This document shows positions 33,436 through 40,526 of a DNA stretch of 42,700 nt, one piece after another (the stretch's first letter is position 1; each line of letters begins with the position of its first letter). Under the pieces are notes generated by a model. That model had not been told where the DNA came from. It searched no databases and saw nothing but the letters and a program-made list of their open reading frames with translations. Origin of the DNA: Paenibacillus alginolyticus DSM 5050 = NBRC 15375 (GTDB taxonomy: Bacteria > Bacillota > Bacilli > Paenibacillales > NBRC-103111); contig NZ_AUGY01000074.1 in assembly GCF_000422905.1 (NCBI RefSeq), positions 1-42,700 on the forward strand, written 5' to 3'. The position numbers and the translations under genes were made by a program.

Positions 33436-33489
33436 GGCTGTCAACTCCTTACATTTATCTAGCTGCAGATTTCATAATTGATGTATGTG

Positions 33490-33550
33490 AAAGGATAAGT
33501 TTGAATGTTGGTAGGTTATATTTTATCATATAATGAAGCTAATCCAAATT
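33490..33550. promoter_or_regulatory. Divergent promoter region, pel operon / secreted glycosidase
   Basis: Between the receiver and glycosidase genes the plus strand has TATAAT (33529-33534) with TTGGTA about 15 bp upstream. The minus strand has TTGGAT and TAAAAT 16 bp apart over the same bases. The two -10 regions overlap, so the units could compete. Spacings are not ideal. No c-di-GMP riboswitch motif is apparent here. Confidence 0.4.
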
Positions 33551-33572
33551 TCAGGAAGGTCCGTGAAAAGCG

Positions 33573-34403
33573 ATGAAGACATCTCAGGTTACAGCTGCCA
33601 TTATTGTCTCCATGGTCTTTTTTTCTTTCCCATTCAAAAAGCAAGTCCAAGCTTCTAAACCTTTTCAAAACGTAAAAGACTACTCCCTCTACTATGGTGC
33701 ACCTACGGAACAAGCAATCATGCACTTAAAGTCCAAAGATCTTATCATTATTGAACCTCAATTGTTCTCAAAGGTCCAGATACAAGACATTCAATCCAAG
33801 GGCACTATCGTTATAGGTTATATAAGCGTTATGGAAACTCCTTCCTGGAACAGCCTTCGTGTGAAGGAACTACTGTCTTCGGACTACTTATTGAAGCATG
33901 GCGAGCGTGTCCATTTCAAGCAATGGGACTCTTATTTGATGGACTTGCGGCAATTACATTACCGTCAGCTGCTGTTGTCAGAAATCAAAACTTCGATCTC
34001 AGACAAAGGCTTGGACGGTATGTTCCTGGATACGGTTGGGGATATCGATGACTGGATTCAAGATGCAGCTACGCAAACCCAAACAAGAGAAGCTTACCGT
34101 TCTTTCCTTCATGACGTGAGCAACCAATACCCCGAGCTTTCCATGATTCAGAATCGCGGCTTTGATACACTCGACTATGCGCTGCCTTATATGGATGGTT
34201 TGTTATGGGAGGACTGGAGGGCGAATTGGAAAGAGGACACGTGGATGAGAACAAGAGTGGACAAACTGCGAAAGGAACAAAAGAAGGGCTTGACCGTATT
34301 TTCTATCCAATTAACGAAAGAGAGCTCCCCTGGAAGAGAAGCCCGCAAACTCAAGTTTTTACATATAGACGCACCTAATGGTTATTCGGAAATAAACAAC
34401 TAA
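33573..34403 (+). CDS. Secreted GH114-like glycosidase (polygalactosaminidase / PelA-hydrolase type)
   Basis: 276 residues with a signal peptide (about 1-28, cut near VQASKP). The TIM-barrel motifs of the TM1410/GH114 superfamily are in order: LIIIEPQLF (57-65), GYISVME (82-88), LDGMFLDTVGD (147-157), MIQNRGFDTL (191-200) and LLWEDW (210-215). Candidate acids are E88, D153 and E213. Characterised relatives cut alpha-1,4-linked polygalactosamine, and the hydrolase half of Pseudomonas PelA belongs to a neighbouring family. Placed back to back with a pel operon whose PelA lacks this half, it is probably the missing Pel hydrolase (inference). GGAAGG lies 13 nt from the ATG, a weak spacing. Confidence 0.8.
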   Translation: MKTSQVTAAIIVSMVFFSFPFKKQVQASKPFQNVKDYSLYYGAPTEQAIMHLKSKDLIIIEPQLFSKVQIQDIQSKGTIVIGYISVMETPSWNSLRVKELLSSDYLLKHGERVHFKQWDSYLMDLRQLHYRQLLLSEIKTSISDKGLDGMFLDTVGDIDDWIQDAATQTQTREAYRSFLHDVSNQYPELSMIQNRGFDTLDYALPYMDGLLWEDWRANWKEDTWMRTRVDKLRKEQKKGLTVFSIQLTKESSPGREARKLKFLHIDAPNGYSEINN

Positions 34404-35327
34404 TTATCCCAGATATTGTTCTTTGTAATAGTCAAAGGTCTCTTGCAAGCCGCTTCTTAATGTATATACCGGACTCCAGTCCAAACCGGCAAGCGCAGCG
34501 CGATTATCCAATCGACTGTGAACGATATCTCCTGCTCGAGCAGGTGCGTAGGAGGGATTGAAGCTCATTCCGCTGATGTCGCACATTTCCTTAAGAAGGA
34601 CGTTAACACTCGTCTGCTCGTTCCAACTGATATTGTATAACCCTCGGCTGCCCTTGCTCAATGCGGCCACATTTGCGCGAACGATATCTTTCACATAAAT
34701 AAAATCTCTCGTTTGCTCTCCGTCACTAAAAATCAAGGGTTGTTTACCTGTTAGAAGCTTATCTACGAAAATGGAGACTACGCCTCCCTCGCCCTTAGGA
34801 TCCTGTCTAATTCCATATACATTCGCATAGCGCAAAATCGTATAATCCAACTCATAAAGCGAAGAAAAGCTCTCTATATAGTGTTCCGGCGTATGTTTGG
34901 AAATACCATAGAAGGATAGCGGCTTTATCGGATGCTTCTCATCAACGCCCAAATATTGCGGTGTTCCATACACGGCAGCGGATGAAGCGTAAATCAACTT
35001 ACGAACGCCATGCTCCCTACATTGTTCCAAGACGGCAATGGTTCCGAGAATGTTTATTTTAGCGTCTAGTAAAGGATTAGTCAGCGAGGTCTGAACATCG
35101 ATTTGTGCAGCATGATGAATGACGACTTCTGGGCGTGCAGCGGTAAATGCCTCTGCTAATCCGTTATCTAACAGATCCCCTTGATGGAAAACAGCAAGGG
35201 GATTCAAGTTTTCATCACGGCCTGTAGATAAATTATCAAAAATATGTACGTGATGCCCCGAAATGATCAATTGATCAACAATATGTGAAGCGATAAAACC
35301 GGCTCCCCCGGTAACTAAAATATTCAT
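34404..35327 (-). CDS. NAD-dependent sugar-nucleotide 4-epimerase (GalE/WbpP-like)
   Basis: 307 residues, extended SDR fold. The NAD motif is TGGAGFIAS (6-14), with DNLSTG at 31-36 after the second strand, the catalytic YGISK (Y140, K144) and Ser115/116 before it. RYANVYGIRQDP is typical of UDP-glucose / UDP-GlcNAc 4-epimerases. In pel loci such an enzyme would supply UDP-GalNAc to PelF; substrate choice is inferred from context. The ATG at 35327 is preferred (GGAGG 9 nt upstream) over one two codons earlier (3 nt gap). Its stop codon directly abuts the stop of the convergent glycosidase gene. Confidence 0.85.
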   Translation of the reverse strand: MNILVTGGAGFIASHIVDQLIISGHHVHIFDNLSTGRDENLNPLAVFHQGDLLDNGLAEAFTAARPEVVIHHAAQIDVQTSLTNPLLDAKINILGTIAVLEQCREHGVRKLIYASSAAVYGTPQYLGVDEKHPIKPLSFYGISKHTPEHYIESFSSLYELDYTILRYANVYGIRQDPKGEGGVVSIFVDKLLTGKQPLIFSDGEQTRDFIYVKDIVRANVAALSKGSRGLYNISWNEQTSVNVLLKEMCDISGMSFNPSYAPARAGDIVHSRLDNRAALAGLDWSPVYTLRSGLQETFDYYKEQYLG

Positions 35328-35363
35328 CAGCATTCGCCTCCATCACGTTAACGTAAATAAGTT

Positions 35364-35480
35364 ATGAGAAAACCTCTATCGAGGCCAATCAAAGATGAGC
35401 GACCGCGTTTAGATGTAAGTTTTATCGCCAATAAGAAAGCGGTTTTCGGGTACCGAAAACTTATACTTTCTTATGTGGTA
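35364..35480 (+). repeat. Hairpin-rich dispersed repeat, copy B
   Basis: Nearly identical to copy A at 25797 in its first ~47 and last ~75 bases; the 74-bp tandem insert of copy A is absent. It has the CCTC-TATC-GAGG hairpin and the long AAGAAAG...CTTTCTT hairpin. Same strand orientation as copy A. It lies between the epimerase start and the glcF terminator. Confidence 0.9.
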
Positions 35481-35554
35481 ACAAAGATCACTCAACTTGA
35501 GTTTTATTATATTATAGATCTCCTGTTTGTAGTTAGAATGAAAAAATAACAATT

Positions 35555-35608
35555 AAAAAGAGGGGCTGTCTCAATCATGCACTTTGAGACAGCCCCTTTA
35601 TTTTTTGA
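35555..35608. terminator. Strong terminator after glcF (bidirectional)
   Basis: GGGGCTGTCTCAA and TTGAGACAGCCCC form a perfect 13-bp stem (35562-35597). TCTTTTT follows on the minus strand and TTTATTTTTT on the plus strand. It ends the glcD-glcF operon. Confidence 0.9.
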
Positions 35609-35619
35609 TTGACATGGAT

Positions 35620-36954
35620 TTAATTTTTTACGACTCTGTCATATAAAAAGTCGGCAATATGGACCGCCTCCATGTGATCTTTTTGCCCGTGCTTTTCTAT
35701 ACCCAGCTTCATTTGCAGCAAGCAGCCGGGGTTGCTTGTAACCAGATACTGAGCGGCAGTAGCGTTCACATTTTCCATTTTGTGCTCCAGAATTTGGTTC
35801 GCCATAACGGGCTGTGTGACATTATAAATGCCGGCCGAACCACAGCAGGAGCCTGCATCTTTCATTTCTATAAAGGCAACGTTGCCTACCTCTTTTAGAA
35901 GCTGTCGGGAAGGATTGCTGCCTTTCATCACATTGCGTAGATGACAAGAGTCCTGATACGTAACGCGAGTGGAAGCTCCGCCATCAACAGTCTCTGCGAA
36001 CTGGAGTGGACGTCCTTGCTCTACAAGAATCGTACTGATGTCCTTGACTCGCGCAGCGAACCAAGTCGAAGCTTCTTTCCATTCCGGCTCCTCATGAAGC
36101 AAATGATCATACTCCACTAGAATGGCGCCGCAGCCACCCGCATTGGACACAATATAATCTACGCCGGCCTCTTGGAAGGCGCGAATGTTATTCTTGGCTA
36201 AAGCTTTCGCCTGATCACTCTCACCGCTGTGGGCATGAAGGGCCCCGCAGCAATTCTGCGTCTCTGGAATGACCACGTCAAATCCCGCTTCAGAAAGCAG
36301 TTTGACCGTTTTGATATTCGTTTCGGTAAACAAAACATCCATTAAACAGCCGCGGAACATGCCAACCGTAGCAATCTTTTCCCCTTTTGCCGGAATGTAG
36401 GTACCCAATTGCTCTACGATTCCTTTATTTGAAGCGTCAGGGAGTATTTTTTCCATATCGGATAAGTGCTTGGAAAACATCTTTACAGCACCTGTTTTCC
36501 TAACGACGGTTTGCAACCCTGATTTTTTATAGAAATGAAGCCCTGATCCTAACAAACTCATCCTTTTTTGATGAGGGAATAGCTCCTTGAACACCAGCTT
36601 GCGTACACCGCTTACCCACCATCTGTGCTGCTTCGTATGCGTCTCAATCGCATCGCGGGCCTGTTCAATTAACTGTCCATATTTCACATCGGCCGGACAG
36701 GCTGGTTCACAAGCGCGGCATCCCAAGCAATGGTTCATTTGGTCTTCGAAGCTGATACCTGGCTCCATAATGCCATCCACGGCCGCTTTCATAAGTGAAA
36801 TTCGTCCGCGAGGGGATTCAGCTTCCACGCCGGTCTCCTTGAATGTCGGACAAGCTGGCAGACAGAAACCGCAGCGCATACAATTGGTTAACTGCTCGTA
36901 ATCCAGCTTCTGTACCAGTGTTTCTTGAAGTGTTGCAGCCGCGAGCTTAGCCAC
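35620..36954 (-). CDS. glcF: Glycolate oxidase iron-sulfur subunit (GlcF-like)
   Basis: 444 residues. Two 4Fe-4S motifs near the N-terminus (CMRCGFCLPACPTF, about 25-38; CLGCRACEPACPADV, about 76-90) are followed by two CCG domains (NCCGALHAHSGE and SCCGSAGIYN). This is the GlcF / YsfD type that takes electrons from the flavin subunit in the membrane-associated oxidation of glycolate or lactate. The start is GTG, overlapping the end of glcD by 8 nt, with GGGTGGTG about 7 nt upstream. No GlcE-type second flavoprotein is present, as in the Bacillus ysfCD pair. Confidence 0.92.
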   Translation of the reverse strand: MAKLAAATLQETLVQKLDYEQLTNCMRCGFCLPACPTFKETGVEAESPRGRISLMKAAVDGIMEPGISFEDQMNHCLGCRACEPACPADVKYGQLIEQARDAIETHTKQHRWWVSGVRKLVFKELFPHQKRMSLLGSGLHFYKKSGLQTVVRKTGAVKMFSKHLSDMEKILPDASNKGIVEQLGTYIPAKGEKIATVGMFRGCLMDVLFTETNIKTVKLLSEAGFDVVIPETQNCCGALHAHSGESDQAKALAKNNIRAFQEAGVDYIVSNAGGCGAILVEYDHLLHEEPEWKEASTWFAARVKDISTILVEQGRPLQFAETVDGGASTRVTYQDSCHLRNVMKGSNPSRQLLKEVGNVAFIEMKDAGSCCGSAGIYNVTQPVMANQILEHKMENVNATAAQYLVTSNPGCLLQMKLGIEKHGQKDHMEAVHIADFLYDRVVKN

Positions 36955-38362
36955 GATTAATCACCACCCTGCGTCTGGACTCTTTGGCAAACATTTTACC
37001 TGGGTTTAAAAGATGGTGAGGATCAAAGACTTCCTTAATCCCTTTCATCATGGCGATTCCGGAACTTCCTACCTTCCATTCCAAGAAAGGCGCTTTGACT
37101 AAACCAACGCCATGCTCGCCGGTAATCGTTCCCCCCATCCCGATAGCCGCTTCGAATATTTCTTCGAAAGCTAGTTCAACACGATGTATTTCTTCGTGAT
37201 CCCTCGCATCTGTCGTCGCCGTTGGATGAAGGTTTCCATCTCCTGCATGTCCAAAGGTACAAATTTGCACACGATGCTTCTCGGCTATGCGATTGATCTC
37301 TAGGACCATATCAGCAATCTTAGAGCGTGGTACCGTCGCATCCTCTAATATCGTTGTTGGGCGTAAACGAGCGAGTGCGGTAAAGGCACTTCTCCTTGCC
37401 GTTAACAGCTTCAGAGCTTCCTCCTGATTACTCGCAATGCTAACTTCATCCGCCAGCTCCTCGCGGCAGATTTCCGAGATCCGTTCGATATCCCGCTCAA
37501 CGGTTTCCATATCTCCATCCTGCTCGATTAACAAAATAGCAGCCATATCGAGCGGAAGGCCCAATTTGGCGAAATCGTCGACAACACGAATCGTTGGATT
37601 ATCCATAAATTCTAGGGTAGCTGGAATGATGCGATTTTCAATGATTTTGGATACCGTACGAGCAGCTCCATATAAATCTTTATACATAGCGAGCATCGTT
37701 TTCTTATATTTGGGAGGCGGTATTAGCTTAAGCGTTGCTTCGGTAATAACAGCTAAAGTACCCTCCGAGCCAATGAGCAGCTTCGTTAAATCATAGCCAG
37801 CTACGTCCTTCATCAGCTTCCCGCCTGTACGCATAATTTCACCTGAAGCTAGGACACATTCTAGTCCGATCACATAATCTTTGGTCGTGCCGTATTTTAA
37901 GCCGCGAAGACCTCCGGAGCATTCCGCAATATTTCCGCCTATCGTCGAGATCGACATACTGCTTGGATCTGGTGGATAAAATAAGCCAAGATTTTCAATA
38001 TGTTCAATGAATTGCTTCGTAATGATACCCGGCTGAACCGTTGCTGTTAAATTTTGCATATCGATGTCGAGTATCGCATTCATGCGATGCATGACCATCA
38101 CGATGCCCCCTTGAACGGGGACCGTTCCGCCGCAAAGATTCGTGCCTGAACCTCGGCTGACCAGCGGAATGCGATATTCATTTAACACCTTCATAATCGC
38201 AGATACCTGCGCCGTCTCTTTGGGATAGATCACACCATCAGGCAGCGCTTGGAGCATAGGTGTTCCATCGTAAGAATGCGTGACAAGCGATTCCATATCA
38301 TCTTTGAAAAATGCTTCGCCTACAATATCCTGCAGTTTTTGTCTTACTCGGCTATCCAGCAT
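36947..38362 (-). CDS. glcD: FAD-linked oxidase (glycolate oxidase subunit GlcD-like)
   Basis: 471 residues. The FAD-binding_4 domain (about 40-220) has PLVSRGSGTNLCGGTVPVQGG, PDPSSMSISTIGGNIAECSGG and GSEGTLAVITEATLKL. The FAD-oxidase C domain (about 225-460) has CTFGHAGDGNLHPT and ITGEHGVGLVKAPF. It oxidises a 2-hydroxyacid, probably glycolate or D-lactate, passing electrons to GlcF; the substrate is not fixed by sequence. GGGAGG lies 5 nt before the ATG. It is divergent from a FadR-type regulator across a palindromic operator. Confidence 0.93.
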   Translation of the reverse strand: MLDSRVRQKLQDIVGEAFFKDDMESLVTHSYDGTPMLQALPDGVIYPKETAQVSAIMKVLNEYRIPLVSRGSGTNLCGGTVPVQGGIVMVMHRMNAILDIDMQNLTATVQPGIITKQFIEHIENLGLFYPPDPSSMSISTIGGNIAECSGGLRGLKYGTTKDYVIGLECVLASGEIMRTGGKLMKDVAGYDLTKLLIGSEGTLAVITEATLKLIPPPKYKKTMLAMYKDLYGAARTVSKIIENRIIPATLEFMDNPTIRVVDDFAKLGLPLDMAAILLIEQDGDMETVERDIERISEICREELADEVSIASNQEEALKLLTARRSAFTALARLRPTTILEDATVPRSKIADMVLEINRIAEKHRVQICTFGHAGDGNLHPTATTDARDHEEIHRVELAFEEIFEAAIGMGGTITGEHGVGLVKAPFLEWKVGSSGIAMMKGIKEVFDPHHLLNPGKMFAKESRRRVVINRG

Positions 38363-38402
38363 AAATACCTCCCATGGGACTACTCATTTATTTCAACACA
38401 AT

Positions 38403-38416
38403 TGATCATGTGATCA
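38403..38416. promoter_or_regulatory. Likely FadR/LldR-type operator between glcD and its regulator
   Basis: TGATCA-TG-TGATCA is a 14-bp dyad, perfect except for the central two bases, in the middle of the divergent intergenic region. GntR/FadR-type regulators of hydroxyacid oxidation bind similar short dyads. On the plus strand a TATGAT lies about 30 nt further on, so the dyad overlaps the -35 region of the regulator gene. Confidence 0.6.
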
Positions 38417-38481
38417 GATGACTTTTTTTCTATTTTAACTTATGATTGAATAGATGTATAGATACTTCATGGGGGAATTAT

Positions 38482-39195
38482 ATGACATTTCAGCAGATTC
38501 GACCGCAAAAAGGCTCCGAAATCGTGCTTCAGCAAATTAAAATGCAAATCGAGACCGGAACTTATGCACCAGGTTCGAAACTTCCAACCGTCGTGGAGCT
38601 TGCAGCTAACTTTCAGGTTGGCCGTTCTACGGTTAGAGAAGCGCTTAGCGGATTAAAGGCAATGGGATGGGTAGATATTCGACATGGCGGAGGCACCTTC
38701 GTTACGAACCCCTTGCCGATAGACAGCAGCAGCCTCTTCGATCAGGGCCAAACGCTGCAGGAAGTACAGGAGGTGCGAAGATTCATAGAGGCGGGTTGTG
38801 CTTCGTTAGCCGCAAGTCGCCGTACAGAAGAAAATTTGACGGCACTTAGGCAGATCCTCAACACGATGGAAGCTTCATTTGAAAACGAAGAAGAAAGCGA
38901 GCAAGCCGACATTCGCTTTCACCTAGAGATCGCCAAAGCCTCCCACAATTCCCTCTTGATCGGGATGATGGAGTCATTAACGGAACGGTTGCAGCTAAGT
39001 ATGAAGGCTTCTCGCCGTCTATGGTTTTTTGCTGAACGAGCTTCCGCTGAGAAGCTATTTCAGGAACATCGTGACATCGTCGATGCCATTGAGATGAAAG
39101 ATGAGCAGCTTGCAGCGGAAAAGATGTCGCAGCATATTCATAAAGTGGACCAAGTGATTCAAAAGCTTGCCAAGATATCTACAGATGCTTTCTGA
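38482..39195 (+). CDS. GntR family (FadR subfamily) transcriptional regulator
   Basis: 237 residues. The N-terminal winged helix has YAPGSKLPTVVELAANFQVGRSTVREALSGLKAMGWVDIRHGGGTFV, the GntR signature. The C-terminal all-helical FCD domain (about 90-230) has the metal/ligand residues typical of the family (EVRRFIEAGCASLAA, DIRFHLEIAKASHN, EHRDIVDAIE). LldR/GlcC-type members sense lactate or glycolate, so control of the adjacent glcD-glcF is likely. The ATG at 38482 follows GGGGGA by about 5 nt; an upstream in-frame ATG at 38446 has no binding site. Confidence 0.92.
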   Translation: MTFQQIRPQKGSEIVLQQIKMQIETGTYAPGSKLPTVVELAANFQVGRSTVREALSGLKAMGWVDIRHGGGTFVTNPLPIDSSSLFDQGQTLQEVQEVRRFIEAGCASLAASRRTEENLTALRQILNTMEASFENEEESEQADIRFHLEIAKASHNSLLIGMMESLTERLQLSMKASRRLWFFAERASAEKLFQEHRDIVDAIEMKDEQLAAEKMSQHIHKVDQVIQKLAKISTDAF

Positions 39196-39240
39196 GAAAC
39201 TAGACTAAGTCAACCACTTCATTGTCTGTCAGCACAATAC

Positions 39241-39268
39241 CGCACAGCTTCAGTACTGCAGCTGTGCG
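39241..39268. other. Perfect 9-bp stem hairpin between the regulator and anmK
   Basis: CGCACAGCT and AGCTGTGCG form a perfect stem around a 10-nt loop, between two convergent genes. There is no T-run on either side, so it is not a classical intrinsic terminator, although it may still stop or protect transcripts. Nothing else is seen in 39196-39332. Confidence 0.6.
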
Positions 39269-39332
39269 CTCCTGAGCCCTCGTGATTTCGCTTCTTTTAA
39301 ACTCTTCACGCCCTCCCTAAAATCAAAAGAAT

Positions 39333-40526
39333 CTAAGGCAGAGCTAACTTGCCCATTATCGTAGGACGCTTAGCTCCGGTAGCGGATGGCAGATTATTGG
39401 GCACACCATGAATCCAATCGTTGCCTAGCAAGGCAAAGAGGACAGCTTCTTTGGCATCACCTGATAAGCCAAGTTCATCCGAGGTAAGAACGATTTGTTC
39501 TGGAAGCATCTCTCGGAGCAGCCGGAGCAGCGTCTGATTATGTGCCCCGCCGCCGCTAACAATCACTTCCGCAATGTTATACTCCGGAAAAACGAAGTCC
39601 TTGTAAGCGCCAGCGATGGAATGCGCGGTAAAAGATGTCGCTGTCGCGACGATGTCTTCGGGAGGTAATCCTCGCTCAAGAGCAGCCGCCAAATAAGAAG
39701 CGGCATAATCTTTACCAAAGAGCTCCCGCCCCGTTGTTTTGGGCGGAGGGAGTTTGAAATAAGAATGCGCCAGCATGCTATTAAGCAGCTCAGTATTTAC
39801 ACAGCCGTTTGAGGCCCACTCGCCATTCGCATCATAAGTCAGCCGCCCTTGTGAAAGTTCAAAGACAACTTGATCCATAATCATATTGCCTGGTCCCGTA
39901 TCAAAGGCGATAAGACGATGAGCTTCGGTCGATGCGGAGGCAGGAATCGCGGTGCAATTGCCAATCCCGCCGATATTTTGGAGAATACGCCCCTTCTCCT
40001 CGTGGCGGAACAGAATAAAGTCCCCGTATGGTGCAAGCGGTGCACCTTGACCGCCAACCGCCATATCCGCTGTTCGGAAATCGCCAACCACAGGTCTTCC
40101 CGTCCGCTTAGCGAGGACGGATAAATCACCGATTTGCAGGGTTGATTTCGGCAGAAAAGGATTCGCTTCATCCGCGACTGGAATGTGCCATACGGTCTGA
40201 CCATGAGAGCTGATCAGATCAATATGCTCCATGGGAATGTTAGCCGCTGCCGCCGCACGTAACACTGCATCGGCAAAACGTTCTGCTATCGCGAAGTTCA
40301 TCCCGCATAGTAACGACACATCGGAATGTTCGATGGAACATAATTCTTTAAGCTTTTCCCGTAACTCATCTTCATAGGCGAAGCTCTCAAAGTGGAGCAC
40401 CTCCACCTTCGCGTGGGCGCCGCAGCCATCAATCCGAACAAGCGCGACGTCAATGCCGTCTAGGGAAGTACCTGACATGATTCCAGCCACCGTCAGAGAA
40501 GTTTGATTCAATAAGGAGCGCAGCAT
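39333..40526 (-). CDS. anmK: Anhydro-N-acetylmuramic acid kinase
   Basis: 397 residues, normal length. AnmK motifs are GIMSGTSLDGIDVALVRIDG near the N-terminus, ISSHGQTVWHIP, GDFRTADMAVGGQGAPLAPYGD, QNIGGIGNCTAIP, AFDTGPGNMIMDQV and the C-terminal VSGGGAHNQTLL. It phosphorylates and opens 1,6-anhydro-MurNAc to MurNAc-6-phosphate during peptidoglycan recycling in the cytosol. The ATG shares one base with the nagZ stop (TGATG), so the two are translated together; the open frame further upstream lies inside nagZ. Confidence 0.96.
   Translation of the reverse strand: MLRSLLNQTSLTVAGIMSGTSLDGIDVALVRIDGCGAHAKVEVLHFESFAYEDELREKLKELCSIEHSDVSLLCGMNFAIAERFADAVLRAAAAANIPMEHIDLISSHGQTVWHIPVADEANPFLPKSTLQIGDLSVLAKRTGRPVVGDFRTADMAVGGQGAPLAPYGDFILFRHEEKGRILQNIGGIGNCTAIPASASTEAHRLIAFDTGPGNMIMDQVVFELSQGRLTYDANGEWASNGCVNTELLNSMLAHSYFKLPPPKTTGRELFGKDYAASYLAAALERGLPPEDIVATATSFTAHSIAGAYKDFVFPEYNIAEVIVSGGGAHNQTLLRLLREMLPEQIVLTSDELGLSGDAKEAVLFALLGNDWIHGVPNNLPSATGAKRPTIMGKLALP

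Noticed and set aside
35364..35549. Small plus-strand open frame in repeat copy B that shares FIANKKAVFG and RKLILSYVV with a frame in copy A
   Set aside because: The shared peptide comes from the shared hairpin DNA. There is no ribosome binding site, and in copy A the frame that begins at the same ATG is shifted by the 74-bp insert.
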